Numbered from the stretch's first letter, positions 19,437 through 28,720 are shown. The stretch: DNA of 64,000 nucleotides from Mycolicibacterium sp. MU0053 (GCF_963378095.1 NZ_OY726397.1:3658001-3722000); one strand, 5' to 3'. Numbers and translations are program-made. Notes: a model not told the origin generated them from the letters alone.

Positions 19437-20315
19437 GTGTTAGCGAAGGTCCATAGCGCGATGCGGCTGGCCGGGATGCGTCCGATGCCGAGGTGGCCCG
19501 CACGCACGACAGTGGAGCTGTGCGGCAAGCGGATTTTGCTGACCGGCGCGTCGTCGGGCATCGGTGCCATAGCTGCGCAGAAGCTCGCCGCGGCCGGCGC
19601 GACGGTGATTGCCGTCGCACGACGGGAGGCCCTGCTGGGCGAAGTCGTGGGGCAGATCGTCGCGTCGGGCGGCAGCGCCCTCGCCGTCCCGACCGATCTG
19701 ACCGACCTCGGCCAGATCGACGAGTTGGTGGAGGCGGTTGGCCCCGTGGACATTCTGATCAACAATGCGGCCCGGTCCATCCGCAGGCCGCTGGCCGAAT
19801 CGCTGGCACGCTGGCATGACATCGAACGGGTGATGGCGCTCAACTACTATGCGCCGCTGCGTCTGATCCGGGGCCTGGCGCCGGGCATGGTCGAACGCGG
19901 TGACGGCCACATCATCAATATCGCCACCTGGCGGGTGCTGCCGGAATCCTCACCCATGTTCGCCGCGTACAACGCCTCCAAGGCGGCACTGAGCGCCGTC
20001 AGCCGGGTCATCGACACCGAATGGGGATCCTCCGGCGTGCACTCCACCACGGTGTACTACCCGCTGGTCGCGACCCCCATGATCGCCCCCACCCGGGCTT
20101 ACGACGGCCTGCCCGCGTTGACCCCCGATGAGGCCGCCGACTGGATGGTCACCGCGGCGCGCACCAGACCGATCCGCATCGCGCCCCGCAAGGCGATCGC
20201 ACTACGGGCGCTCGACGTCGTCGCGCCGCGCGCCCTCAACAACATCCTGGAACGCGAGACACGACGCATGAACGCGCGCAACGCGATGACCGTCGTTGAT
20301 CCCGCTCCAGCCTGA
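19437..20315 (+). CDS. SDR family oxidoreductase with atypical catalytic serine position
   Basis: 292 residues from GTG 19437, which has a good ribosome site (GGGAGG, 4 bp away); GTG 19413 would add eight residues. It has the classical SDR motifs TGASSGIG (residue ~30), NNAA (~105) and the catalytic YNASK (~180). At the usual Ser position 13 residues before the Tyr there is Trp/Thr (IATWRVLPESSPMFAAY), so the active site differs from textbook SDRs, as in a mycobacterial subgroup related to fatty acyl-CoA reductases. The C-terminal extension is basic and may contact lipid. The EamA gene follows 10 bp after. Confidence 0.85.
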   Translation: MLAKVHSAMRLAGMRPMPRWPARTTVELCGKRILLTGASSGIGAIAAQKLAAAGATVIAVARREALLGEVVGQIVASGGSALAVPTDLTDLGQIDELVEAVGPVDILINNAARSIRRPLAESLARWHDIERVMALNYYAPLRLIRGLAPGMVERGDGHIINIATWRVLPESSPMFAAYNASKAALSAVSRVIDTEWGSSGVHSTTVYYPLVATPMIAPTRAYDGLPALTPDEAADWMVTAARTRPIRIAPRKAIALRALDVVAPRALNNILERETRRMNARNAMTVVDPAPA

Positions 20316-20325
20316 GGCGCGCCAA

Positions 20326-21216
20326 ATGTCGAGCACGGCAGGGGAACACCGGCCGGAGAACCTGGTGCTGGGTGCGGTCCTGACCACGGTGGCCTTCTTC
20401 TGCGTCGCACTGGTGGCCGCCCTGGCCAAGGTGTCGGCTCAATACACCTCGACCGGCGTCCTGTTGCTGTTCCAGAATCTGATCTGCTTGATCTTCATCG
20501 CGCCGGTCGCGTGGCGCGGCGGCCGGTCCGCGTTGCGCACGGACAAACTCGGGCTGCACGTCGTGCGCGCGGTGACCGGCACCGCCTGTTGGTACGCACT
20601 GTTCTTCGCGATCACCCAGCTCCCCCTGGCCAACGCCACGCTGCTGACCTACAGCGCGCCGCTGTGGATGCCGTTGATCGCCTGGGCCGTCACGCGCCAG
20701 CGGGTGTCGCGGGCAACATGGCTGGGTGCCGGAATCGGCTTTGTGGGCATCCTTTTCGTGCTGCAGCCGCAAGGCCACGCCTTCAACATCGGCGAGCTGT
20801 CCGCGCTTGCCGGCGCGGTCCTGCTGGCCGTCGCGATGATGTCGGTGCGCTGGCTCGGCGCGACCGAGCCGATCACCAGGATCTTGTTCTACTACTTCCT
20901 GATCTCGGCGGTGCTGATCCTCCCCATCGCCGTGCTGGACTGGCAGCCCTTCCCGGCGCAGGCCTGGGCCTGGTTGATCGGCCTCGGGGTGGCGCACCTG
21001 CTCTCGCAGATCCTCATCGTGGTGGCCTACCGGTACGCCTCCGCGGAGAAGGTGGGGCCGTTCATCTACTCCGTCATCGTGTTCACCGCGCTGATCGACT
21101 GGATCGTCTGGGATCAGCGACCGACGCTGTTCGGCTACCTCGGCATGGCGCTGGTCATCGGCGGCGGCCTGGTGGCCGTGCGGGCCAGAGGCGCCGTCGA
21201 GCGCACCGAAGCCTGA
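20326..21216 (+). CDS. EamA/DMT superfamily transporter
   Basis: 296 residues with ten predicted hydrophobic helices in two homologous halves, the EamA (DMT) layout, e.g. NLVLGAVLTTVAFFCVALVA, WYALFFAITQLPLANATLL and GYLGMALVIGGGLVAV. Such proteins export metabolites such as amino acids. ATG 20326 has GAGGCG upstream; a TTG ten codons earlier lies within the end of the SDR gene and is unlikely. Probably cotranscribed with the SDR. Confidence 0.9.
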   Translation: MSSTAGEHRPENLVLGAVLTTVAFFCVALVAALAKVSAQYTSTGVLLLFQNLICLIFIAPVAWRGGRSALRTDKLGLHVVRAVTGTACWYALFFAITQLPLANATLLTYSAPLWMPLIAWAVTRQRVSRATWLGAGIGFVGILFVLQPQGHAFNIGELSALAGAVLLAVAMMSVRWLGATEPITRILFYYFLISAVLILPIAVLDWQPFPAQAWAWLIGLGVAHLLSQILIVVAYRYASAEKVGPFIYSVIVFTALIDWIVWDQRPTLFGYLGMALVIGGGLVAVRARGAVERTEA

Positions 21217-21273
21217 GGTCACCTGCGCCGATCGGACCCCAACCCGTTACAAAATACTGCTCGTCTGGCAGGA

Positions 21274-21301
21274 TGCTTGACAGTCTGCTGACTGGACAGC
21301 A
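21274..21301. promoter_or_regulatory. Candidate operator/promoter of the BVMO-TetR cluster
   Basis: Imperfect 28-bp palindrome: arm TGCTTGACAGTC (21274-21285), centre TGCT, arm GACTGGACAGCA (21290-21301); 9 of 12 arm positions pair. It contains TTGACA (21277-21282), a perfect -35 hexamer, so a bound repressor would block polymerase. It lies 34 bp before the monooxygenase ATG; the TetR in the same cluster is the obvious binder. Confidence 0.5.
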
Positions 21302-21334
21302 TGTCTAGCGAATTACGACGAGGAGCGCCACCCG

Positions 21335-23161
21335 ATGCCAGAGACGGCCACCGACCCGGGGCCCAAACCGGCCGAGTACGACGCCGAGTGGGTGCGCGCG
21401 AAGTACGCGTTCGAGCGCGACAAGCGGCTGCGGCCCGACGCGGTGAACCAGTTCGTCGAGGTCACCGCCGATTTCTCGCATTACGCCGACGATCCGTGGA
21501 CCGAACGGGTCGAGCGTGATCCGGTGCGCGACCACGTCCAGGTGGCGATCATCGGCGCCGGCCTGGGCAGCATTCTGGCCGCGGCACGCCTGCAGGAGGC
21601 GGGCGTCGACGACATCAGGATGATCGACACCGCCGGCGACTTCGGCGGCACCTGGTACTGGAACCGGTATCCCGGCGTGCAATGCGACGTCGAGTCCTAC
21701 ATCTATCTGCCGCTGCTCGAGGAACTGAACTACATCCCGACGGAGCGCTACGCGCACGGCGGGGAGATCCGCGAGCACCTGCAGAACTGCGCCAAGCACT
21801 ACGGCCTGTACGAGAACGCACTGCTGCAGACCACCGTCACCGGCATGGACTGGGACGAGCGGGCCAAGAACTGGCGGATCCGCACCGACCGGGGCGACCA
21901 CTTCACCGCGACGATGGTCGCGGTGTCCCCGGGATCGCTGACCCGCCCGAAGCTGCCCGGCATTGCGGGCATCAACGAGTTCCGCGGGCACACCTTCCAC
22001 ACCAGCCGCTGGGACTTCGGATACACCCGCGGCGACGAGTCCGGCGGACTGACCGGACTGGCCGACAAGCGCGTCGGCGTCATCGGCACCGGTTCCACTG
22101 GGCTGCAGTGCATTCCGTATCTGGGCGAACACGCACAGCACCTGTATGTGTTCCAGCGGACCCCGAGCACCGTCTCCGAGCGAGGTAACCGGCCCACCGA
22201 TCCGCAGTGGGCGGCCGGCCTCAGGCCCGGGTGGCAGCGCGAGCGGATGGAGAACTTCACCCGCGTCACCTGCGGGGTCGAGATGGACGTCGACCTCACC
22301 GACGACGGGTGGACGCAGAAGGCGCTCGCGCTGTCCGAACCCGCCGTCGCCCGCGAGACCGCGCGACTCGGCCGCGAGATGACCGTCGAAGAGATCACCG
22401 ACTTCCTGTTCCGCGCCGACTGGGACGCGATGGAGCGCCTGCGCGCGCGCATCGACACCACCGTCAAGGACCCGAAAACCGCTGCGGCACTGAAGCCTTG
22501 GTACCGTCTCAACTGCAAGCGCCCGGGCTACCACGACCAATACCTGGACACCTTCAACCGCCCCAACGTCACCCTGGTCGACACCGATGGCCGCGGGGTG
22601 GAGCGGTTCATCGAGACCGCCGTGGTGGTCGCCGGCGTCGAATACGAACTCGACGCGCTGGTGTTCGCCACCGGATTCGAGGTGGGTACCGAGTTCACCC
22701 GCCGACTCGGGTTCGAGATCGTCGGCAAGGAGGGTGTGCGCCTCGGCGACAAATGGGCCAAGGGCATGCGGACGTTGCATGGGCTGCAGACCCACGGCTT
22801 CCCCAACTGCTTCTTCCTCGGCTACACCCAGTCCGGGGTGTCCCCCAACTACACCCACACCGCCGAGGAACGCGCGCGCCACTTCGCCTACCTGGTACGC
22901 ACTTTCGTCGAACGCGGCGCCACCACCATCGAAGCCACCGCCGAAGCGGAAGAGGACTGGCTGGCGACGATGAACGAATCCTCGGAGAAGCCCAAGGCCT
23001 TCTACGCCGAGTGCACCCCCAGCTATCTCAGCTCCGAGGGTGACAAAGAGAATCCGCACGGCATGTTGTCGACCAACTTCGGCGGGAAGCCCGTCGAGTT
23101 CTTCGACATGCTGGCCGAATGGCGCTCGACGGGCCGGTTGGAGGGGGTGACACTTGCGTGA
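21335..23161 (+). CDS. Flavin-containing Baeyer-Villiger-type monooxygenase
   Basis: 608 residues. First Rossmann motif IIGAGLGSILAAARL (about residue 72), then GGTWYWNRYPGVQCDVES, typical of type I BVMOs. The BVMO fingerprint FxGxxxHxxxW is present as FRGHTFHTSRW (~residue 212), and the NADPH motif is GVIGTGSTGLQC (~248). An N-terminal extension of ~65 residues and the C-terminal part resemble the cyclopentadecanone/large-ring ketone group. It inserts O into ketones using NADPH, FAD and O2. ATG 21335 has GAGGAG upstream. It overlaps the next gene (TetR) by four bases. Confidence 0.93.
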   Translation: MPETATDPGPKPAEYDAEWVRAKYAFERDKRLRPDAVNQFVEVTADFSHYADDPWTERVERDPVRDHVQVAIIGAGLGSILAAARLQEAGVDDIRMIDTAGDFGGTWYWNRYPGVQCDVESYIYLPLLEELNYIPTERYAHGGEIREHLQNCAKHYGLYENALLQTTVTGMDWDERAKNWRIRTDRGDHFTATMVAVSPGSLTRPKLPGIAGINEFRGHTFHTSRWDFGYTRGDESGGLTGLADKRVGVIGTGSTGLQCIPYLGEHAQHLYVFQRTPSTVSERGNRPTDPQWAAGLRPGWQRERMENFTRVTCGVEMDVDLTDDGWTQKALALSEPAVARETARLGREMTVEEITDFLFRADWDAMERLRARIDTTVKDPKTAAALKPWYRLNCKRPGYHDQYLDTFNRPNVTLVDTDGRGVERFIETAVVVAGVEYELDALVFATGFEVGTEFTRRLGFEIVGKEGVRLGDKWAKGMRTLHGLQTHGFPNCFFLGYTQSGVSPNYTHTAEERARHFAYLVRTFVERGATTIEATAEAEEDWLATMNESSEKPKAFYAECTPSYLSSEGDKENPHGMLSTNFGGKPVEFFDMLAEWRSTGRLEGVTLA

Positions 23162-23772
23162 CCGAAACCACTGATGTCGCCGAAACCGGGTCCGCGGCAC
23201 CGAAACTCACGATGCGGGACCGCCACCGCATGATGACCCGGGACCACATCATGACCGCCGCGCTGGACGCGTTCGCCGAACGCGGGTATGTCGCGGTGAC
23301 TATCGACGACATCGTGCGCCGTGCCGGCATCGGACGGGCGACGTTCTACCTGCATTTCGACAGCAAGGCCGCGGTGCTGCGCGAGCTACGCAACACCCGG
23401 ATGATGGTGTGGTCCCAACAGGACGCACCGCGCGGCGGCAGATCGGGTCGCCCGTCGATCCGGGCGTTCTTCGAAAAGGTCGTCGATTTCTATACGTCCG
23501 CCCCGGAGCTCTACATGGCGCTGCACCAGGCGCGCGCGGCCGATCCGGAGTTCGCCGCGGCCCACCGCGCCACCATGGAAGCCGACGTCGACGAGTGGGT
23601 GCAGGCCGACGCCATGCCTGGTGCCACCGAGGATCGGATCCGGCTGGCGATCGCGATGATGTACACGATGGTCGATTCGTTCATGCATTTATGGCTCGTC
23701 GACGGCTGGCCGCTGGAGCGCGCGGCCGCCATCGAAGCCATGACCGACGCCCTGCACGCCACCATGCGCTGA
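23158..23772 (+). CDS. TetR family transcriptional regulator
   Basis: 204 residues from GTG 23158, which overlaps the BVMO stop (GTGA), so it is translationally coupled to it. The HTH is HIMTAALDAFAERGYVAVTI ... GIGRATFYLHFDSKAAV. The C-terminal ligand domain is rich in hydrophobic helices. It very likely regulates its own operon through the palindrome at 21274-21301, sensing a substrate or product of the BVMO. Confidence 0.92.
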   Translation: MTETTDVAETGSAAPKLTMRDRHRMMTRDHIMTAALDAFAERGYVAVTIDDIVRRAGIGRATFYLHFDSKAAVLRELRNTRMMVWSQQDAPRGGRSGRPSIRAFFEKVVDFYTSAPELYMALHQARAADPEFAAAHRATMEADVDEWVQADAMPGATEDRIRLAIAMMYTMVDSFMHLWLVDGWPLERAAAIEAMTDALHATMR

Positions 23773-23796
23773 AGCGCCTCTTGATAGGAGTCCCCA

Positions 23797-25092
23797 TTGG
23801 AGCGACGCTTTCTGCATCTGAACCTGGTGGCCAACGACATCAACCTGCACCAGGGCGCCCACGGCTACGAGCAGGCGCACGGCGTACCCGAGCGCAGCAC
23901 GTTCGAGCGCCTGCTCGATTACGGCCGGTTCGGCGACGAGGGGTTGTTCACCGCACTGTTCGTCGGCGACATCCCCGGCATGCAGGGCTCGCCCGCCGTC
24001 GACGGCGGGCCGGCGGAGCCCATCACCGCGCTGACCGCAATTTCGCAGCACACCAAGCACGTTGGCCTCATCGCGACCGCGTCGACGACGTTCTACGACC
24101 CGTACAACCTGGCGCGGTTGTTGGCCTCACTGGACCAGGCCTCCGACGGTCGCGCCGGGTACAACGCGGTGACGTCGGTGATCGACGATTTCGCGCTGAA
24201 CTACAGCCTGGTGCGCCATCTGGACCGCGAGGAGCGCTACGCGCGCGCCGACGAGTTCCTCCAGGTGCTCCGGGCGCTGTGGGACAACCGCACGTTACGC
24301 ACGGATCCCGACGGCCGGACGCGGTTCCATGCCGAGCCGATCAACCACCGGGGCAACCTGTTTCAGGTCGCCGGGCCGCTGAACGTCGCACCCAGCCGGC
24401 AGGGTCGGCCGCTGATCGCCCAGGCCGGCGGGTCGGGGGCCGGGATCAGGGTCGCCGCCAAGCACGCCGAGATGGTGTTCACCAACTCGTCCACCCGCCA
24501 GAGCGCCGCCGCCTACCGCGAGACGTTGGACAAGGCGCTGGTGGAGCAGGGGCGCGCGCCCGGGTCCGTCCCGCCCATCCCCGGCCTCATCCCCTACCTC
24601 GGCCGCACCGCGAAGGAAGCCGAGGAGAAGCTGCACGAACTGGACAGCTACGTCGACTGGGCGCCGATCGCGCCGTTCGCCCTGGGCCAGTTCGGTCTCG
24701 AGATCCCGGTCGGGGACCTCAACGACCCGTTCCAGGTTGAGGCGTTGCCGGTTCCCGCCGATGTCGAGACGACGATCAAGAGCACGTTCGGCAATTATGT
24801 GGGGCTGTACAACTGGATTCAGCAACACCCCGGCGTGACCGTGCGCGATGTCGTCGCCCAGGCCGTCGGCCGTGGCGGCGCCACGCACCGCAAGTTCATC
24901 GGCTCCTACGACGACATCGTCGAGGACCTCGCGGCCTGGCACGCCGACGGCAACGTCGGCGGATTCAACCTGATGTTCTCGGCGGGCGCGCAGTCCATCC
25001 GGGAGTTCATCGACGAAGTGGTGCCGCGCCTGATCGACCGCGGCATCTACCGCAGCACGCCGGCCGATCGTCCGTTGCGCGAAAGGTTCTGA
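23797..25092 (+). CDS. NtaA/DmoA-type flavin-dependent monooxygenase (LLM class)
   Basis: 431 residues, luciferase-like family of two-component FMNH2 monooxygenases (NtaA/SnaA/DszA). Typical parts are RSTFERLLDYGRFGDEGLFTALFVGD, STTFYDPYNLARLLASLDQASDGRAGYNAVTS and GRPLIAQAGGSGAGIRVAAKHAEMVF. It would need a separate flavin reductase, not seen here. TTG start at 23797 is supported by AGGAG five bases upstream. 24 bp after the TetR, so BVMO, TetR and this enzyme form one operon: two oxygenases under one repressor, a catabolic unit for a ketone or sulfur/nitrogen heterocycle. Confidence 0.92.
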   Translation: MERRFLHLNLVANDINLHQGAHGYEQAHGVPERSTFERLLDYGRFGDEGLFTALFVGDIPGMQGSPAVDGGPAEPITALTAISQHTKHVGLIATASTTFYDPYNLARLLASLDQASDGRAGYNAVTSVIDDFALNYSLVRHLDREERYARADEFLQVLRALWDNRTLRTDPDGRTRFHAEPINHRGNLFQVAGPLNVAPSRQGRPLIAQAGGSGAGIRVAAKHAEMVFTNSSTRQSAAAYRETLDKALVEQGRAPGSVPPIPGLIPYLGRTAKEAEEKLHELDSYVDWAPIAPFALGQFGLEIPVGDLNDPFQVEALPVPADVETTIKSTFGNYVGLYNWIQQHPGVTVRDVVAQAVGRGGATHRKFIGSYDDIVEDLAAWHADGNVGGFNLMFSAGAQSIREFIDEVVPRLIDRGIYRSTPADRPLRERF

Positions 25093-25161
25093 GAAAGGTT
25101 TCAAGGCGGTCCCGACCGGGGTAAAGGGCAGGAGCGCGGCGCCACGGGGGCGCCCCAGAGC

Positions 25162-25278
25162 ATGGATGGTGGTGCGGTGATTCCTTTCATTTGCCCTGGT
25201 TGCGGCCAGTTCGACATCGATTCGCCCGACTGCTCGTCGTGCGCGGCAACCGATCACGCGGTGCAGGACGCGGCATAA
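25162..25278 (+). CDS. Small zinc-ribbon-like protein (38 aa)
   Basis: Short frame ATG 25162 to TAA 25278. It encodes two CxxC pairs, CPGCG and CSSC, 13 residues apart, the pattern of a mini zinc ribbon, with an acidic tail. An in-frame GTG at 25177 is an alternative start. The upstream ribosome site is weak. It stands between the LLM oxygenase and the convergent coiled-coil gene. Function unknown; the spaced cysteines make it more than a random frame. Confidence 0.45.
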   Translation: MDGGAVIPFICPGCGQFDIDSPDCSSCAATDHAVQDAA

Positions 25279-25286
25279 CAGCACCG

Positions 25287-26078
25287 CTACGTGTCGCGGG
25301 CCAGCTGAATCTGCTTCTTGATCTCCCGGTAGGCCGCGACTCGCGATAGCACCCGGTCTGCCGCCGAGTCCGCGGGCGTGACGTCCGGGGTGGCCTCGAT
25401 CCCGTAGAGCATCGCGCTGAGCTTGCCGTGCAGTTCGGCGCGCTGCTCGGCGGTGCGCGCGTCGTCGCGTTCCTTCTGCAGGGACGCGTCGACGAGTCGG
25501 GCTTCCTTGGCGCACCTTCCGATCAACTCCACGCGTTCGATCGCGGTGGTCTCCAAATTTTTCGCGGCGGCCTTGGCCTCCGCGAGCAGCTTGCGATCAT
25601 CGGCGCTGGGATCAGCCAGGGCGGACAATTCGCCGGCGACCTTGTTCAGCGCAAAAGCCTTCTGGAAACCCGTCGCGATCGCCGCGATGTCTGCGGTGAA
25701 ATCGATGTCGCCCAGCCACCCCTCGCGGGCGGCCTCGGAGGCCGCGATCTTCCTCACCGCCGATTGTGCGGACTCGACTCGGGCGGCGTTCTTCTCGCCC
25801 ATGGTGTCGATGCGTTGCTGTTTTTCTCTGCGGATCTTTTCTTCGCGGTCGCGCTTGGCCTTGGCCGCGTCGGCCGCGCGCTGCTTGCGAGCCTGCTCCT
25901 CGGCCTCGAGCATGTTCTTGTGGACGGCCTTGCCGATGGTGACCCCGATCCATACCACGACGGCGATTGCAGCCGTGACCCCGAGAAAGATCCAAACCTC
26001 CTTCGGGATCACCGCGATCAGTATGAAGATGGCGAATATGCCAGCGCCGACTCCGCCGGACTCCTTACCCCTCGCCAT
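25287..26078 (-). CDS. Membrane-anchored coiled-coil protein of unknown function
   Basis: 263 residues. Two N-terminal membrane helices (GAGIFAIFILIAVI and VWIFLGVTAAIAVVVWIGVTI, residues ~10-50), then a long Ala/Lys/Glu-rich coiled coil (EAEEQARKQRAADAAKAKRD ... IRREKQQRID, ~60-95) and a helical cytosolic domain. No catalytic motif found. The layout suggests a scaffold or stress protein at the inner membrane, but that is only inferred. Convergent with the small zinc-ribbon frame 9 bp away. Confidence 0.82.
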   Translation of the reverse strand: MARGKESGGVGAGIFAIFILIAVIPKEVWIFLGVTAAIAVVVWIGVTIGKAVHKNMLEAEEQARKQRAADAAKAKRDREEKIRREKQQRIDTMGEKNAARVESAQSAVRKIAASEAAREGWLGDIDFTADIAAIATGFQKAFALNKVAGELSALADPSADDRKLLAEAKAAAKNLETTAIERVELIGRCAKEARLVDASLQKERDDARTAEQRAELHGKLSAMLYGIEATPDVTPADSAADRVLSRVAAYREIKKQIQLARDT

Positions 26079-26129
26079 GAACGATCCCCCCTACTCGCCC
26101 GCGGCCCCTGCCGGCGGTATGGACGGATG

Positions 26130-26282
26130 CTAGCGGGGCACTGGGACAACCCACCCGCAGTTAGCTGCGGCCGGCACAGGTCTGTCGCGCCGACCGGCCG
26201 AGCCTCGGCGCCCCGATCGGCCAACTCCCGCCATGCCCAGCCGGGAATCACGATCTTCGAGTTTTCGGTCCAGCGCGCCCAC
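26130..26282 (-). CDS. Possible 50-aa basic peptide with a perfect ribosome site
   Basis: GTG 26282 to TAG 26130 on the minus strand. Nine bases upstream is AGGAGGTGAT, fully complementary to the 16S 3' end. The product would be Arg/Gly-rich. A TTG at 26287 opens another frame (to 26018) from the same site and overlaps the start of the coiled-coil gene. Neither looks like a known protein. Confidence 0.3.
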   Translation of the reverse strand: MGALDRKLEDRDSRLGMAGVGRSGRRGSAGRRDRPVPAAANCGWVVPVPR

Positions 26283-26335
26283 GGCAAATCACCTCCTGAC
26301 GAGGGTGTAACAGGCTACATGGATAGACTCCTGGA

Positions 26336-27154
26336 ATGTTTCCCCGGCGTGCCGCGCGTCGTTCGGCCCTGTTGGGTGCATCGGCACTGGTCCTCACTGC
26401 AATCCCGCTGGCCGTGCCCGTAGCTCCGTCGGCCGCCGCCGAAGACTGCCCGGTCGCCGAGGTGGTGTTCGCTCGCGGCACCGACGAACCAGCCGGCATG
26501 GGCCGCGTCGGTGAGGCCATGGTCAACTCGCTTCGGCGGCAGACCGGCGGCTTGGCTATCCGGGCTTACCCCGTGGATTACAAGGCCACCATTACTCAGC
26601 GGCATAGCGGCGCGGGTGCCAAGGACGCGATCGACCGCATCCGATCGACCGCGGACTCCTGCCCCGACACCAAGATCGTGTTGGGCGGCTATTCGCAGGG
26701 CGCAAGTGTGATCAACATCGTGGCCGGTTTCGACGGTGTCAATTGGGGCGATCCACTGCCGCGTAAGTACATGGACAACGTTGCGGCGGTCGCGACGTTC
26801 GGCAACGTCGCGGGCCGCACAGGTGGGTCGACGTCGACCCAGGATTCACCGCTCGCCACCAAGGCGATCGACTTGTGCCATCCCAGCGACCCGATTTGTC
26901 ACGACGGCCCGGGCAACTCCTGGAGCGGGCACACCGAGGGTTACATCCCGCTGTACACCGATCGGGCGGCGGCGTTCATCGCGGCTGCTGTGCTGACCCA
27001 CGGAGCGCCTAGCTACGGTTCGCAGCCGTCCTATGCTCCACAGACCGAATACGGTCAGGCGCCCGGCCCGCAGCAGCCCAGAACCGTCCGTCCGGTGCCC
27101 CCCGTGCCGACTCCGACGGTGCCTGGCCCGTACTACAGCGGCGGCTTGATCTAG
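26336..27154 (+). CDS. Cutinase family secreted esterase
   Basis: 272 residues. Signal peptide: basic start, hydrophobic core [20 protein letters not shown], cleavage near SAAA|EDCP. The catalytic Ser is in GGYSQGAS (residue ~122); the Asp/His region is [13 protein letters not shown] and GHTEGY. Conserved disulfide cysteines are present. The C-terminal ~45 residues are Pro/Tyr/Gln-rich ([14 protein letters not shown]). Mycobacterial cutinase-like proteins (Cfp21/Cut group) hydrolyse lipid esters outside the cell. ATG at 26336. Confidence 0.93.
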   Translation: MFPRRAARRSALLGASALVLTAIPLAVPVAPSAAAEDCPVAEVVFARGTDEPAGMGRVGEAMVNSLRRQTGGLAIRAYPVDYKATITQRHSGAGAKDAIDRIRSTADSCPDTKIVLGGYSQGASVINIVAGFDGVNWGDPLPRKYMDNVAAVATFGNVAGRTGGSTSTQDSPLATKAIDLCHPSDPICHDGPGNSWSGHTEGYIPLYTDRAAAFIAAAVLTHGAPSYGSQPSYAPQTEYGQAPGPQQPRTVRPVPPVPTPTVPGPYYSGGLI

Positions 27155-27268
27155 TACTTTGTCTCGCGACCACCGCCTGCCGGCGTGGTGAGTTAGCAGT
27201 AGGCGTCGGCGGCGCCCCGGTTCTCCCGACGTACCAGCGGCACAAGATCGCGCGAGACCTCATCGGCG

Positions 27269-28720
27269 TCAGCGGACACCGGAGGGCTCCATCCGATCTC
27301 CCAGGATCAACGGGGCCAGCCGTTCGGCCGATCGCAGCCCCCGCGCCGACGTCGACCACAGGCCCATCGCCACGATCAGCACGCCCAGCACTACGCAGAT
27401 GAACCAGAGCGGCCGCGCCGCGACGGCGAAGTCAGTACCGCCCTGCGCCAGGGCCGAACCCGCGACCGAACCGCACAGTGCCACACCGATACTCACCCCC
27501 ACCTGACGGCTGGTCGAGGTCACCGCCGAAGCCGCCCCAGCCCGGTCGGTCGGCATCCCACTGACGGCGGCATTGGTGATCGGCGCGTTGACCATCGAGA
27601 AGCCGATACCGAACACCGCGAAGACCATCAGCAGCCACCACAGCGGCGTGGCGGCGTCCAGAGCGGTGAGCATGCCGGCCGCGGCCGCGATCAGCACCCC
27701 GGCGGTCACCAGCGACGGCCGAGCACCGTAGCGGCCCACCAGGCGACCCGACAGCGGGGAGAAGACCAGTGCACCGATCGCGATGGGCAGGTAGATCAGG
27801 CCGGTGTGCATCGCGGAGTAGCCGCGCTCGCCCTGCAGGTACAGCGACATCATGAACAGGAAGGCGCCCCAGGCGGCGAAGGCGCTGACGGCGTTGATGG
27901 TCGCGGTGGCGAACGGGATGCTGCGGAAGAACCGAAGGTCCAGGAACGGGTCGACCCGCCGGGACTCGTAGGCCAGGAACGCGACGAACGCCGCGACCGC
28001 GGCGACGGCGGTCCCGACCACCCGCGGATGTCCCCAGCCCAGCACCGGACCCTCGATCAGTGCGTAGACGGTGCCGAACAGGAGCAGGATCGCCAGGCCC
28101 TGTCCCACGACGTCGACGTTGCGCATGGTCGTCGATCTGGACTCGGGCACGAACACGGCGGTCAGCACCAGGGCGGCCGCGCAGATCGGCAGGTTGATCC
28201 AGAACACCGAGCGCCAGCCGATGGTGTCGATGAGCAATCCGCCGACGATCGGACCGAGCGCCATCGAGATTCCGACGACCCCGCCCCAGACACCCAGGGC
28301 CCGGGCGCGTTCCACCGGTTTGGTGAAGATCTGCGAAATGATGGACAGAGCAACTGGGTTGAGCATCGAACCGCCCACCGCCTGCACGAAGCGCGCGCCG
28401 ATCAGCGTCTCGATAGTCGGCGCCAGGCTGCAGGCGAGGGAGCCGAGGGCGAACAGTGTCAGCCCGATCTGAAACACCTTCCGGCGCCCGAGGCGGTCTC
28501 CGGTGGCCCCGGCCAGCATCAGCAGCGAAGCCAGCACCAGGGTGTAGATGTCGATGACCCACTGCAGCTGCGCGGGCGTGGCGGCCAGATCGGTGCGGAT
28601 CGACGGGATCGCAACGTTCACGATCGTCGCGTCCATCGAGACGATGAGCAGGCTCAGGCAGCAGGAGAACAGGATGACGGCCTTGCGTCGTGGGGTCATC
28701 GCCTCGACGGGTGCAGTCAC
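27269..28720 (-). CDS. MFS drug exporter, DHA2 (EmrB/QacA) family
   Basis: 483 residues with about 14 membrane helices. The DHA2 signature LDATIVNVAIP appears as MDATIVNVAIPSI (residue ~30); the motif A loop is GDRLGRRKVFQIG, and motif C is GPIVGGLLIDTIGWRSVFWINLPI. It exports hydrophobic drugs by proton antiport in characterised relatives. GTG start at 28720. It is divergent from a small unrecognised gene 138 bp away; no regulator is adjacent. Confidence 0.93.
   Translation of the reverse strand: MTAPVEAMTPRRKAVILFSCCLSLLIVSMDATIVNVAIPSIRTDLAATPAQLQWVIDIYTLVLASLLMLAGATGDRLGRRKVFQIGLTLFALGSLACSLAPTIETLIGARFVQAVGGSMLNPVALSIISQIFTKPVERARALGVWGGVVGISMALGPIVGGLLIDTIGWRSVFWINLPICAAALVLTAVFVPESRSTTMRNVDVVGQGLAILLLFGTVYALIEGPVLGWGHPRVVGTAVAAVAAFVAFLAYESRRVDPFLDLRFFRSIPFATATINAVSAFAAWGAFLFMMSLYLQGERGYSAMHTGLIYLPIAIGALVFSPLSGRLVGRYGARPSLVTAGVLIAAAAGMLTALDAATPLWWLLMVFAVFGIGFSMVNAPITNAAVSGMPTDRAGAASAVTSTSRQVGVSIGVALCGSVAGSALAQGGTDFAVAARPLWFICVVLGVLIVAMGLWSTSARGLRSAERLAPLILGDRMEPSGVR

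Noticed and set aside
21305-23200. 631-codon open frame opposite the BVMO gene
   Set aside because: No recognisable domain; the plus strand has full BVMO motifs.
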